Below, piece after piece: positions 50,501-63,077 of a stretch of DNA of 64,000 nt (the first letter of the stretch is position 1; each line of letters opens with the position of its first letter). The notes under the pieces were generated by a model. The model did no database searches and was not told the origin of the DNA. It saw only the letters and a list, made by a program, of their open reading frames with translations. Where the stretch lies: NCBI GenBank assembly GCA_013433145.1, contig CM024185.1, positions 4,476,501 through 4,540,500 of the forward strand. The letters are read 5' to 3'. Made by a program: the position numbers and the translations under genes. The stretch comes from Ascaris suum (lineage: Eukaryota > Nematoda > Chromadorea > Rhabditida > Ascarididae).

Positions 50501-53500
50501 ATAATTTAGGCGAACAAGCATCGGAAAAAAGTCGGGAGGCAACTTACCGAGAAGGGACCTCTTCGCTGTTATTGTAGGCAGGGAGGGGGACTCGTTATCT
50601 TACTACCTTAACGGGGCATTCATTATCATACAACTTAACCTATAGAAAGTCTGATGAGGCCGAAATATTTCCTAATAAAATGCTTGAATCATCCAATTTT
50701 CCCTCATAAATAAATAAAACAAAAATCTCCCCGCACGATCACTCGATCACCCCACGTTGCCCAAAAGACCTGACGAACTTCACAATTCAAGTAGCACCTA
50801 CTTATTCATTGCGAACGGTAAGCTTCAGTAACGCATCCTACTACGACTTCTATCGCCTCTAAACGGCCTGATTTGCTATAGGAGATGGTGGTTTCTGGAC
50901 GCGATCACAAGTAGAAGACAACTTTTAATTTCCTAATATAAAGTAACATCAATCGTGAACTATTAGCCCAACCTCTAATTTACTATACGAACACACCTGA
51001 TGAAGAACTACCCTGCCGCTATCATTCATCTCGTCACCCCTCAACCCTCTCCCCTCCTAAAATGTTGAACATTTTTGAAACAGTTCGAAGCAAACACTGA
51101 CCACTTCATCCAAATCGAACTGCGGGATCTGTGCAAAGAGTTTTCCGTTTTGAGCAATCGATGACATTCCATCATAATAAACACGGTCTCCGTCACATCC
51201 TCGAAGATTCGAATATAAATATATGCCGCCAACCTAAAATCAACCAAATCATGCAACTGCAATAACCCTTCCTCCTTCCCTTCCCTCAGTCTCGACTTAT
51301 TTCCCAATCATGATGTGGCTCCCCTCAAAACCACTTTTTAATGCTACGATTATTGAGGATATATTTATTAATTAAACGGAATGGTTTTTTACAAGTATTT
51401 TAAAATCAGCGACTATTATGGCCCAAAACAACAAGTAAAATATATGAGTGAAAAGGTCCACAATACCCAATTCAAAAACCTGATCCGGAATCCATTGCGA
51501 ATATTCTTGCAGCACATTTTTGTTTGAATGATGCGACACACAATACCACTTAACTTTAAACAACAATCGCTTAGCAAGATATGAAATAATGCCTATTGAC
51601 GATTTGAAATGATAGTGACTCCCTACCGCCACAACAATGATGAAAACTTGCAAACTTTTAGTGAACCTCACTTTTGCGGTGCTTGCAAGGACGAGATGGT
51701 TTATTCGATGCGCCGACTTGCCCAAAACATGATGACTAGCAGATCCATTGCATATTATATCCACACCATGTAATGCCAGATCAACGTGCGGCCTAAACAA
51801 CAACTAATAAGGACCACCTGGGTAAATATTCGGCAACGATAATTTTTTTCCGGCAAACAACTCACTGATGACTCCGCTTAGGTTGAATCCAGTGCAAAGG
51901 AGACGTAGATGCGGGTATCGCAGGAAGTGCCTGATCTCGAAGACATGATTTAACTATGAGAGCGGCTTCCTTCAAAACAGTGAAAATAAATGTAAGCTAA
52001 ATTATAACGCTGATCAAAAACAAATGAGGGGAAATCTTCAAAATTTGAACCTCAAAATCCTCGCCGGAATATCATTAAAGCACAGAGGTTTTATTAAAAC
52101 TGATACGGCACCTTCAGTTAGTGTACTTTTTTCATTGCAGAACAAAAAAGACTTTTTTCCATAAAATGAAGATGCGCACAACTTACGATCTAGATGTCCA
52201 TAATTCCTCACACATTTCGAATCCAATCATGACGCCATCCGCCATTCGTAGTACAGCGTCACCGAACGGAACCTTAAACATCAAATGACTCTTACCTTCA
52301 GCATTAATTAAAGCGAGACCAAAGGAAAGGAAATCGGATACCAATAGACAAGAATGCTTTTCTTAGGTCTATTCCGCTCTCGTCGATGAAAAATTCCCGG
52401 GAACTTTCAAGTTCCCATCTCCAGAAATTTCAGGATTTTGAGAAATCTATAGAAAAAGTTTTAAAAACCAATTTAAACAGTGTGGAATCCTCCAAGATGA
52501 TGCGAATACAAATGGAATACAAATAATACTTGATTCTACCTAGTCCAAAATCAAAAAGGCCGCTTAACAAACTAATACAGGTTGATCAAACATACAGAGA
52601 ATGGCTGATATAGCTAAACATCTATTGATGCTTCCCAACACTTTGACCTACTACTGTGGCAATATGTATGTCGACCGAGACATTTGTTGTTGTTATAAGC
52701 ATTTATTTGTGTACAGTAAATCTGCTTCTGATCATATCCAGATCAATAACTAGCAGCGAATCGATCTGTTCATTCATTTATTTGATAATCTCCCTAAATT
52801 ATTTTAATGGATAAGACCTGAAGTGAGTATTGCTGTAGTTAGACCTCAATAACCTTGCTGTGCCATATGTCGGCGGATCATCTTGCCATCCATCCCGTTT
52901 TCGGATTTACTTAATCGTGACTGGAAATGCCAGCCGTCAACCAATTCAACCACTAAGCATATCTGTTAAAAACAATTATCTTCCTTGCTGCCACTTATCT
53001 GTTCCAGTTATAACCAGACTTCAACAACAGATTCTCTTCTTTGTTTATTAAATTAATCTGTAATGATGCAAACTAGTCGTACTGGTCGCACCCAAGTTTT
53101 TGCCTCACTATTATATCGGTCGACATTTTACTTCAACGTTTCCAACAACACTACCATCACGCAGTATGAATATATGTCGACTTGATTATATTTGTAAATG
53201 TTCTTACTGCATTGTTAAATACTTCTCATTATACATCACTTTGCATTACAGTTTACCCAGTAGATCACATGACTATCAAGTGATATATCATTAGGATATG
53301 ATTCCACTGAAGTCGAGCTAACCGCTGAATTAACTACTAACCTATCACAAAATGCAACGTCTCTCTAATCCACTTCTACCTTTCATCACTTAACAATTAC
53401 CTCTGAAAAGATTAAGTAAAAATAAAAGGTACCGTTTTGTTGATGAAAGGTAGATGAAAATCGGTCACTTCCTTCGGCCTCTGCCATCTGACGAAATATC

Positions 53501-55729
53501 TGCTTTCTCGATAAACGTCGTCATCGCAAAACTTCATCTTCGGTCGAATCAACAGCACTTCTCTATAAAATTTTACATCATATTTTTGTGTTTCCAAAGC
53601 GAATAAATGAAACAAAGGAGACGGTTATCTACCCGGAAGCTCGAAACAAGTCAGTTACGTTCTCTCCCTCCTCTTCTTCCTCATTCCCTCCCCCTCCTCC
53701 CCATCCCAAACTAACCGACCACCGCAGAAGCCGACTGCAACAATTGTTAGATCTATGTAGTTGACTTGAAAATGATGTTACCCATTGATTTAATCTTTAA
53801 TTTAAAACGTCGAGCACAAGGTGCTTCTGCTCGGTTAAACTTCATTGATGCGCAATTGCTGCGTATCCTTGACATCTAATATAGCACAAGACTTCAGGCA
53901 ACCATTCCCTAATAATGTGTCATCCTCGAACATATAATTCCCCCTCCTCCTTCTATAACCCCTTCGTGACTACAGAAGAAATAACTTCTAAATAAAACCT
54001 TTTTTTCCCGCTATAAAAACCTCTGAAATGTCAGCAACATTCTATTCAGTACCATTTTTTACAACTTCTGAGGCACAATTTAATGCTGTGCTTGAGGCAC
54101 AACTTAATTCTGTAATTACAAGTAATCATAAAGTGCAGTAAAAGTTTGTTTAAAAAAAGATTTTAACCAAAAATTCACGATTTTTCTACTTTAATATCAC
54201 CTCTCGAAATAGATACCCATTTTGAATGGCGATCATACAGTTGTAAAGTTCGGTATTGAATCGTACTGGCATTCCAGTTGCAATCAGCATCTCTTTAAAC
54301 TGCAATATGCATACATTTCTTTCTCAGCAAATAATCAATCACAAATACTCTCCAAAATCCATAGGAAAATAGCATAATTATTCGAACTTTATTTCTTTCT
54401 CTTTTTTTTCAATGAAGCTAATTTTTCCCTCATCGTATTAATTAGTTTTCTCATATGCCGTACTCACATCCTAATATAACCCCCTCTCATATACCGTACC
54501 TACGCTGAATATAACCCCCTGCTGTATTAAGGCTATCTTGAAAACGTGCAATTCATTGACTAGTAGATCAAATAAATAAAGACCATAAAGGCTTTAATTC
54601 AAATAAATGCAACAGACATGATTTTAGTTTAACCTCATCGATAGGGTTTGAAGAGATTTGCGAATATGGCACTCATCGTCACCGGACATGATGAGCGAAA
54701 TGATAACATACTTCACTTCTTTCCCATATGATTCATTCATTGAAATACCTCATCATTGCAGACGTCCTGTATACCTTCCTTTTTACCGTCGCACCATATT
54801 GTGAAAACTCACTTTTGCACTTCACATCAATGCTTTATTTGATGACAGTGAACACCACCTCACCATTTTCAGCTCCAACCACACCGCTGCGTAAAGACTG
54901 ATCAATAAAGTGCAATCGATCAAGGCAAATCAACTTGCGAGGACAACGAACAAGCCCGGTTACCTTCTTAGAGGATTGAAGCAGAGTCGCCAGCACCTCC
55001 CATGAGTGATATTCCGTATCCATTTCATGAAAATGATCCTGACACCCATAACCAGGGATCTCCAACTCTGGTCCCACTCGAATTTTCGCACCTTGTGAAT
55101 GTGCAAGCTCGATACCTGCAAAAAGTACGACCATTACTGGAAGTAACTCAAAGCAAACGAAACCTACTGACAGGAAAAATGAACCTTTAAACTATGGTCT
55201 AATGGTAGTTAGAATGAAGAAGGGAGGATGTCTAGTGTCATCGGCGACAACACGCGCTGGCAGAAATTGTTCAAAGTGTATTCCTGTCGTATAAATGCAA
55301 TATTTTCTCAACGTGTGTCGCCATCATTGACCTCCAAGATTGAAAGGGAAAAATAGACTGGTGAGAGGTAATTCCTGGAGCTAACTTCACGAGGAAAATA
55401 AATTTACAAAAATTAGAAATGCGAAATAAGACTCAAATTATTGATAATTCATAGCAATTGCATAAAAACCAAAAAATATTTCGCAAGAAAAAAAACTCGT
55501 CTTTGCAAAACATTTTCAGAGAATCTAAAATTTACTCCACTTGAAAATCAATTTTATATACATCAATAATAAAATATTCTTCAATAATTTAATTCTGGTA
55601 CCACATCTATTCGAAATGAACAATTGTAGAAGTAGGCATACTTTTGATGATACGTCGTAGATTGCCGGTGAAGTCGAGTGCCCATTGATTGAGAGTACAC
55701 ACTGATACACATACTTTACGATGCCACAT
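41531..55729 (-). CDS. qns-1: Glutamine-dependent NAD+ synthetase (20 exons, one unresolved)
   Basis: Makes NAD+ from nicotinic acid adenine dinucleotide, ATP and glutamine in the cytosol. Exons from the 5' end: 55642-55729, 54964-55115, 54217-54299, 53433-53562, 52187-52272, 51672-51792, 51102-51233, 50244-50318, 49437-49607, 48572-48649, [one short exon, phase 0 to 1, not found in 47773-48571], 47684-47772, 47066-47186, 46016-46092, 45321-45469, 44613-44744, 43584-43653, 42668-42793, 41994-42066, 41531-41652. The identified parts total about 691 residues, near the animal norm of about 700. Glutaminase half: Glu46 in GPELEI, Lys116 in IRPKM, Cys172 in EMCEELW, the full Glu-Lys-Cys triad. Synthetase half: SGGADS for the ATP loop, [41 protein letters not shown], and WEWQF near the end. 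The segment before QNVQAR lacks the usual GGSSREN. Start and stop are clear; the 3' limits of exons 8 and 12 are uncertain. Confidence 0.93.
47773..48571 (-). other. NAD synthetase interval that must hold one unresolved short exon
   Basis: The exon ending in SMCEK (48572) leaves phase 0, while the next certain exon (47772, CKDPNHD) needs phase 1. The frame therefore requires an exon of length 3n+1, or a different donor, in this interval. The family has roughly ten residues here. I found no convincing candidate; a 19-nt piece ending near 48151 fits the phase but encodes an arginine run and is unlikely. Confidence 0.6.
50398..50425. repeat. Short TTTA array in an NAD synthetase intron
   Basis: About six tttatttatt-type units in the intron between exons 8 and 9, with the same unit as the arrays in the desert. 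Confidence 0.7.
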
Positions 55730-58700
55730 TATGATCGAAGGAAGTGTTTCCTCAATGAGACCTCTGTGTTTACGTGCGGATACCTTAGCAACTAAAATGA
55801 TCCACATATAGAAATCGTATAGAACGCATTAGCTAGTGGACATTGTCAGCATATGGATGTAGTTCAGGTTGCAGGACAAATATCTTCCAAGGATATAAGG
55901 AAATACATCAGGTAAACATCACTTATGAGCAAAGGAAAACACATGGGGTAATTTACAGTAACAGATAAAAGCGCATAAACATGGGACCTGCATTAGTAGC
56001 GAAATGGGGTGGGTGCATACGCAGAGAACCAACGACACTTAAGGAAGGAGGGGAAAGGAGAGAGTCTACAGACTTGGAATTTCTTTCCTGGAATTAAATG
56101 AGACGAAATATTTGAATACTCTGTGATGTTTCCTCATATTTCGTTCATTTCTCATGGCGAGAATGACTTATGAAAGTGTGCATTCAGTCTTTGAAGGTTG
56201 TGCACTCAGCCCTTGCAGGTTAAACCTTTTTAGAACACCAAAAGACCGCGAAGGGCGCTAACTTCAAAGAAAAGACATAATCGGAAAGGAAGCTCCGTGA
56301 ACGGATAGGTTTGCAGGAAGGACGACGCTTCAAGAAGACGGGGCCGTTTAACATCAGAAAGGAGAAACCAAACCTGGAGGATAAGGAAGACGGGTTGGGA
56401 GCAGGACAGGAGGCGGGAGAGGGAGAGGATGGAGATGCGGGAAGTAAAAAGCACTTTACATCTCCATAAGCGAATTTTTCTCATTTTTTTTCCTGTGAAA
56501 TATGAAACCCTCACCACAAAAAAGAGTTTGCTTATTTCAGCGACGAACTAACTGCCAACGTTCCTCATATTGGGCCGTTAAATTACCACAAATGCATTTT
56601 ACATAACTTTATTGAGTATGAAATATTGAAACAACAAGTATTTTATGCATCAATATGTTTAATTATTCATGTGCAATCGATATTAGCAAAAGTTATGATT
56701 CGCACTCATTATGGACTACCTATGTTGATTCCCCTCCTCTTATTTCTTCCCTCCTCTCCCCTCCCCCCCCCCCCCCCTCCCACAACCCCTATTCTTCCCT
56801 CATATAAGCAATAAAACGTAAATGCTCATAAAGTTCATTACGAAGAAGTGTTGAAAAATATCAACATTCGACATCAATAATGGTAAAAAAATCTCGTGAA
56901 AATCTAGAAAAAAACCAAGAAGAAAAACAAACGAGTTTAGAGTTGGAGTAGCTTGTTTCCGATAAAGGCAATCCTTGAAGAACATGAACTCTCTAAATTC
57001 CCCCACTGAGACCGTATAAACGCGAGTGCACTTTTTATGATATGGCGACGAGCCAACCATGAATAGATAAAAACAATCCCAAGCAAAGTTCAACAACGAC
57101 CGATAAGTGGTTTCAAATGGTAAATGGTTCTATAAAACAGCATTAATACCTAACAGCCAAAACAATGAAGCAAGGATTCGGCTTATACCTTTTTACTTGG
57201 CAAGAAAGTTCCCCATTATTTGAAATGAACGACACATTGCTTGATGAAATAAGCGCCGAAATCCATAAAAATGCTGCCTTTCAACTAATATGCCTTTTAA
57301 TTTACATCCCGAAAGATTTCGACTAAACAAAGTCCTGCCTGCCACCAAGACATCGTCCGATCTAAAATTAAATAAGACATAGGTTAAACTCCACTCGTTT
57401 TCCCACTCAGTAGATGGGTTTGAGTCAACCGAAATCGGTGATCCCATCGGGTTCACAGTCTCGACAATGCCGCGGCTTAAACCTGGTCGTGGTCGCGACC
57501 CCACCCCATTCAGACTACCTCCAAGTGAATCTTTCCGGTAAAAATCTCTTTTATGTGATTCGCGGGAAGTATAGATCAGAGTTTGCCTTGGTCCCCTCTA
57601 CGCGTCCGAGGTAAACCCAACAGAATTTGGAGATGGGTTAAGTTCAGTCGATAGTGGGCAAGCGACCTCAGCCCAACCATGATCGGTCCCCAAATGGTTA
57701 GCAGGAGGAACGAAAGGAAGTCATATTATGCACAACTGGTCAAAAATCACCGCCTAGCGAGCACTCTGCGACATCATCAATCACCTGCAACCTATGAAAA
57801 CTGTCGCTAAGCACAAAACCTTTGTTGTTGAGGTTTTCTTCGAGAATATAAGTATGGACGCTGGGATGGGAGCCCTAATGAACTTCAACTTGCCCGGAAG
57901 TGAACAGCGATAGCTCGATCTCATCTGCCAACTACTCTAGACAATAAAAACCTGCAAAGCTTTATTTGGAAATCATGCAAATCTACCTCCTCGATCACCA
58001 CTGCAAAATAGGCGCAAATGTCCAAGCCAAATTAACTCCTATAAGGGGAACGAGCAAGGAAACTCCCTGTGATAATCTTAAATCTTCCATCCCGACTCAC
58101 CAATGTGCTGACCATCTCTCAAGTACTAGGATACTAAGTTGTAGTAAAGCTGTTAGCCAGGCACTATCGAAAAACCAACTTAAACCCGAGAGCAATCGCG
58201 ACCGGATATGCGCAAGTTTGTGGGTAAATCTTAACGCATCGAACATCAACTCCACATTTCAATTATCTCCGCATGAGCAACGTTTTGCATCCAACTTAGT
58301 CCATTCATGCGGAATATACCAAACGTTAAAATTTCCGCCTTAACCTTCATATTCTCGGAGCCTCAAAAATCATCGAAGCATTCAACGAGGCAATCGAGCT
58401 ATAAATTTACCATTGCTTCACCCATCACACTGTTTCGTACTCTGCACTGCTCAATTTCATCCACATGATTCGAAACGAACAAGTTAACAGCGGATGGCAA
58501 CAGAAATCGAGGACTTAGTCTAAACCTCGATTGCAGTTATTACCGGAACCACGTTTAACCAATAACCACGTAAAGATGCCGGTCATAGACAAGCTACCGG
58601 AGCTTAGCCGAAACCAGATTTAACCCCCTATTCGAAATCAAACACATCTGAGTCATCGTATTTGCTTCATAAACCATAAGAAATGCAAAAACTAAACATC

Positions 58701-60279
58701 AGAAAAGAGTGAATTCGAGACGTTATTCAACTTTTTATTGGAGAATTCAAAACGGAAAAATGCATCAATTTTAGAAAAGCAGCATTTTTACGTAAATATC
58801 ACCGTCTACGATACACACACAAAAAAATTAAATCGATGCTTCTCCAAAAATGTTGAAAAATATTCCAAAAAAAAAAACCATTAATACAACGTGAAAGCAT
58901 CAAAACACCACGCGACCATAATGATATATAGATCAACGAAGAGAACATTTTGAATCGTAGAAATCACCTACAACTTATGGCCAGCCATATATCAATAACA
59001 AATCACCCTTCCGTCACTAGCATTAAATCAACCACCTTTAATTGAAATAAGAATTGAATAGTGGGCAATAGGCAACTATGCATAGCTATAGCTGTCCACA
59101 AATCCAAAAACCGCCGATCCGCATATCACCTGCGAACATAATCTTACCAGACTTATTACTGCTTTCAATAGGATCAAGTCTTTTAGTATCAAAATTTCAT
59201 CAAATACATGAATGGATCATACCTGAATTGAACAGAAAAGAAAAGACAAGAGAAATACAAATGATGCGATGTGAGGAAATGGCACATGAAATATCCTTGA
59301 AGAAGCATACCGTTTTAACGGTCAAGAATATCCGACTTCAATCAGATATCCGCCTAAGGGTATTTCTTATGATTTATACACTAACTGCGAGCATATTTCA
59401 ATATGTTACTTGAGAAACCTTTGCTAATTAAAGATGCCGATAATAATAACACATTCATTAAACCTTAATAACTGCTAACGATTGAGTGCATTGAAATTAA
59501 ACCAATAAAATTAAAAAGGAACGTCTCAATTACTAAAATCTTTTTGGGATTTCCCCCAATTACGATAATATGAGGGAGTTTGTGGCAATGGAAAACAGCT
59601 GATGAAAGAAAAGAAATAATGAAGAAATCTGCACAGATAGAATTCTATCCCATCATAACTTCTTTTATCGAATAATCTATTCACTCATTAACCTATAAAG
59701 TAAAATCGATTAACCTTGATAAAAGTTGAAGCTATATAAAATCAGAAACAAAAGCTAGCAAAGCTGGCAAACATCTCAAAGAAATTCTAAAAAGGCAATC
59801 AAATACCTGAAGGTTTATTACCTTCTGGTCTTCCTATCCCTTCCTACGATTAATCTCTAAAGCATATTTCTTATCGCAGAATATATGTACTTATATTTTT
59901 TGACACACTCATTTATCGGCATTCCATAACCGAATTTAAAAACTGCTGGTTTTGGGATCACTGAAAACGAATCAATGGAACAATGGAAATATCAAGAGCA
60001 CATTAACCCGCAACAAGTCATATCCAATCCGACATGACTACATCCAAATCCACTTTCCCCAAAACCACGAACATAACCTTTACTCTCACTGTTTCCATAT
60101 ACCGATCGAGTAGCAAAGGGAGTCATGACAGACAGAAAGAGAGGGGAGGGGGAAGAGAGAGGAGAAGGAGGAGAAGAGTGTTGGAAGAGGAAGGAGAGTG
60201 ATGGAGATACACTATTCTTACCAAGGAACGAAGAATTGCAATAAAGCATAGTGAATATTAGAAAGGAGAATAAAATTGT
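55730..60279. other. Region between CenH3-like gene and NAD synthetase, no supported gene
   Basis: Open frames at 57193-57504 (-), 57966-58343 (+) and 59078-59413 (+) reach 103-125 codons, and the sequence around 57.3-58.4 kb is less AT-rich than its surroundings. None shows a motif I recognise and no splice pairing supports them. The stretch also has a C run at 56765-56777. A tRNA-like A box (tggtctaatggtag, about 55195) lies just inside the gene and has no B box. Confidence 0.4.
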
Positions 60280-63077
60280 TCAAAAATCAGTGATGCGTAA
60301 TACGAGTTGCATATCCCGTGGCATCAACGTTACCCTCTTTGCGTGAATCGCACATAAATAAGACTTCTCGAAGAGTTGCACGAGAAATGCTTCAGCTGCC
60401 TGTAAGCTATCTTCTTTATTGTGTTGATTTAAATCGGATTTTTATAGCTCACAGCATATAAAACTTTAATACAGGAACACTTATAGCCTCGAAATATCTT
60501 TTTCAAGTTGGAACAAATATCACAGCATATAAATACCTCGAAATATATTTCATACAAATTCTTTCATACATTCCGATAATTTTTCCATAGAATCTCTTTT
60601 CGGCTTTCAGGAAACGTTAAAGAAACCCAACTAATTAAATGTTGCTTTCCGTAAAAAGTCTCGACTTCACCACCTCTATTCGTCGGAGCATGAACTCCTG
60701 CAATATCATCAACCACTCTCTACCTTGGCATCAAATCCAATAGAGCCACACTGCTCAACCACCCGACGGTTAACAATTAAACAGCACAGAACAAACACAC
60801 CAATAGCCGTAGAGGATAAATACGAAAAGCGAGTAAAGAACATTTTGCAATAAGTTTACTTCCTGCAAGGCTCCTAACGCAGCAAGTTGATAGCGGTAGT
60901 CGCTTCGAGGTGCCATCTCCATTGTAACCTCTCGTATTAGCCGTCCGAAAGGCGCTCGTCTGATAAGGAGCTCAGTCGTCTTCTGGAATTGTCGGATCTC
61001 CCTTAACGCTTTCACCCCCGGCCTTAAAATTAGGGAGGCTACCGAACGATTCCAACATTACAATGGAAAAAACGACGGAGAGCAGAGACGCGAGGAGAAA
61101 ACGTTAAAGGGGAAACCTGTGATAAGCGACGTTAAGAACAAGACTACAATTACGATCGGAGGAAGATTGCGGAGAGATTCGAAAATGCCCCCATATCACC
61201 AAATCTGCCATCGTATGATGCAATGAGGACGTTTAGCATTGCATCATGCTTACATTTATTTTAAAAAAATTTCATTACGCTTAATTAAGCAAAATTCCCG
61301 AAAATCGAAAGTCATATAGCAGCTCTCATGCCCGAAAGTAGTCTGCCACACTGTGAAAGGAAGCGCTTTGGATTTCCTCTCAACGATAAAAGTTTCATCT
61401 TGAAGGCTTTAAAAAAATGTTAATGAATTCTGCAACCTCGTCGAAGAGATATGCAAATTCAAAAAAGAATAAAAGATTTATGCTTCCAAGTGGATTAAGT
61501 CGATGATAATTTAACCTATTCATTCATTGTCGTTACGTGAATGAAAAGTTAAACTTTGACCCCATAACCAAGTTCACTCCTTTGGTTGTTGGGTCAAAGG
61601 TCAATAGAAACAGCTTAAGAAAGGAATGCTCTCAAATAAGTCGGTGCTTTCATAAGTTTTATAGACACAATAAAAACCCATCTAATTAGCGACGATTTAA
61701 AGAAACAAACTGTTCATCTCAGAACTCTATGCTAATAAAATCATTGAAAATTGCGTGAAATATTAGCATACAGTGAGAAGTCCTTTCAAGCGCCACAATA
61801 TCACATAGATAAATCGAATAACAATACACCAATATTGCAAACAGAGATAAAAAAGATGTACCTGTAATGACGCTTTTTATCTACTCTGTCGACCCTAATA
61901 TGACCTTCAATGGCTTTTTTGCCAAATCGTGGAGCACCACCGCTTCTACCTTCAATTAAAAAACTTTATCAATAAGAAGTGAAAACTGATAAGGCATAAT
62001 CTCAACTAACACTTCTCCTTACTCATCCTTATTTAACAAGCATTAAATTACCCAAAAATTCCTTTACTTCACAACAAAACAATAAAGAATGATTGAAAAT
62101 ATTCAGAGTTCGATGAAATTCCTCGGCAAATGAGATTATATTTTAGTAATTCATCTTTTCACCGACTATACCTTACATAAACTTTCTCTGAACATAATCC
62201 TGGATCACTCCATAATGAGATGATTTGAAGACCTCTAGTGGAGATCAGAGAAGAACAAAACATCCTATACGAATTGCGCTTATGAATGATCACAAGGACA
62301 ATCGAACATTCATAACTACACAAATAAGTGTTTCGAAAAAATTTCCCCGCAAACCTCAAACGAGTCTACGGTCGTAAATTCCCATAATTCGGGTAGGAAA
62401 GTAGTCATATAGTAAAGTAAACGAATATTCTTATCATTAGAAGCCTTTCTCGCCGACAACATTCCCTGTTAAACCCTCACTATACCAGCTTCTGCCAACT
62501 TTATAACCAAAAAATAATAATATCCTTTCGATGAGAGATCGAAAGCGATCGCTAATTTAAATCATTGCTGGAACATTTTACTGCTGAAGGAGGAGAGACA
62601 ATAACCATCATAAAATTAAGACTAAAACGACTTAGGTATATTTTTTCAACTGCACGTTTAAAACTCCATCTTTCAAGAAATAAAGAAATAACAGATGGTA
62701 CTTGTTATTGATTTCGAATGCGACGACGCCACTTCCGTTGCCATAATTGCTGAAAACAACCGCCCAGTTAAACATTTCAATATCATCCAACGAAACCTTG
62801 TGGAAACGGCTAATTATTTGTTTCTAATTAATAAGACCTCACACATCAGAAACTTAAATAGCATTTCAATCTAGCCCACATAAGACCAAAAGTTCCAATC
62901 TGTAACACTCCAGGGACGAAACTGAGTTCGGAAGAGCGAGCATCGTAATAAAAGCTTAGCAAAGAAAAACCTAGCCAACGCCAAAATTACTACAAGCCTA
63001 CCTCGGTTCATTACTTTTACAACCTCCTTCTTTAGTGAGCTCCACCCTCTCGGTGATTTTAATTTGGGAACACGCAT
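60280..63077 (-). CDS. Variant histone H3, probable centromeric H3 (CenH3/CENP-A-like), four exons
   Basis: Nucleosomal H3-family protein, likely the centromere-specifying variant. Exons from the 5' end: 63002-63077, 61862-61949, 60860-61022, 60280-60399. Phases fit (1, 2, 0) and give 148 residues. The histone fold starts at [15 protein letters not shown] (53-67), matching the H3 alpha-N helix. [16 protein letters not shown] (71-86) is helix 1, [18 protein letters not shown] (103-120) is helix 2, and [17 protein letters not shown] (125-141) leads into helix 3. Loop 1 (APRSDYRY) is two residues longer than in H3, the classic CenH3 mark. The end LRITDF replaces the RRIRGERA of H3. The N-terminal tail shows no H3-like ARTKQTARKS, and three introns show it is not a replication-dependent histone gene. 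The fold exons are firm; the tail exon at 61862 is strong (KKRHYR joins RPG in frame); the first exon and its ATG are inferred from phase only. Confidence 0.85.

Noticed and set aside
55190..55215. tRNA A-box-like sequence tggtctaatggtag
   Set aside because: No B box or cloverleaf follows within 100 bases.
59078..59413. 111-codon plus-strand frame
   Set aside because: It looks protein-like in places but has no motif, no Kozak or splice support, and lies in A-rich sequence that favours Lys and Glu codons.
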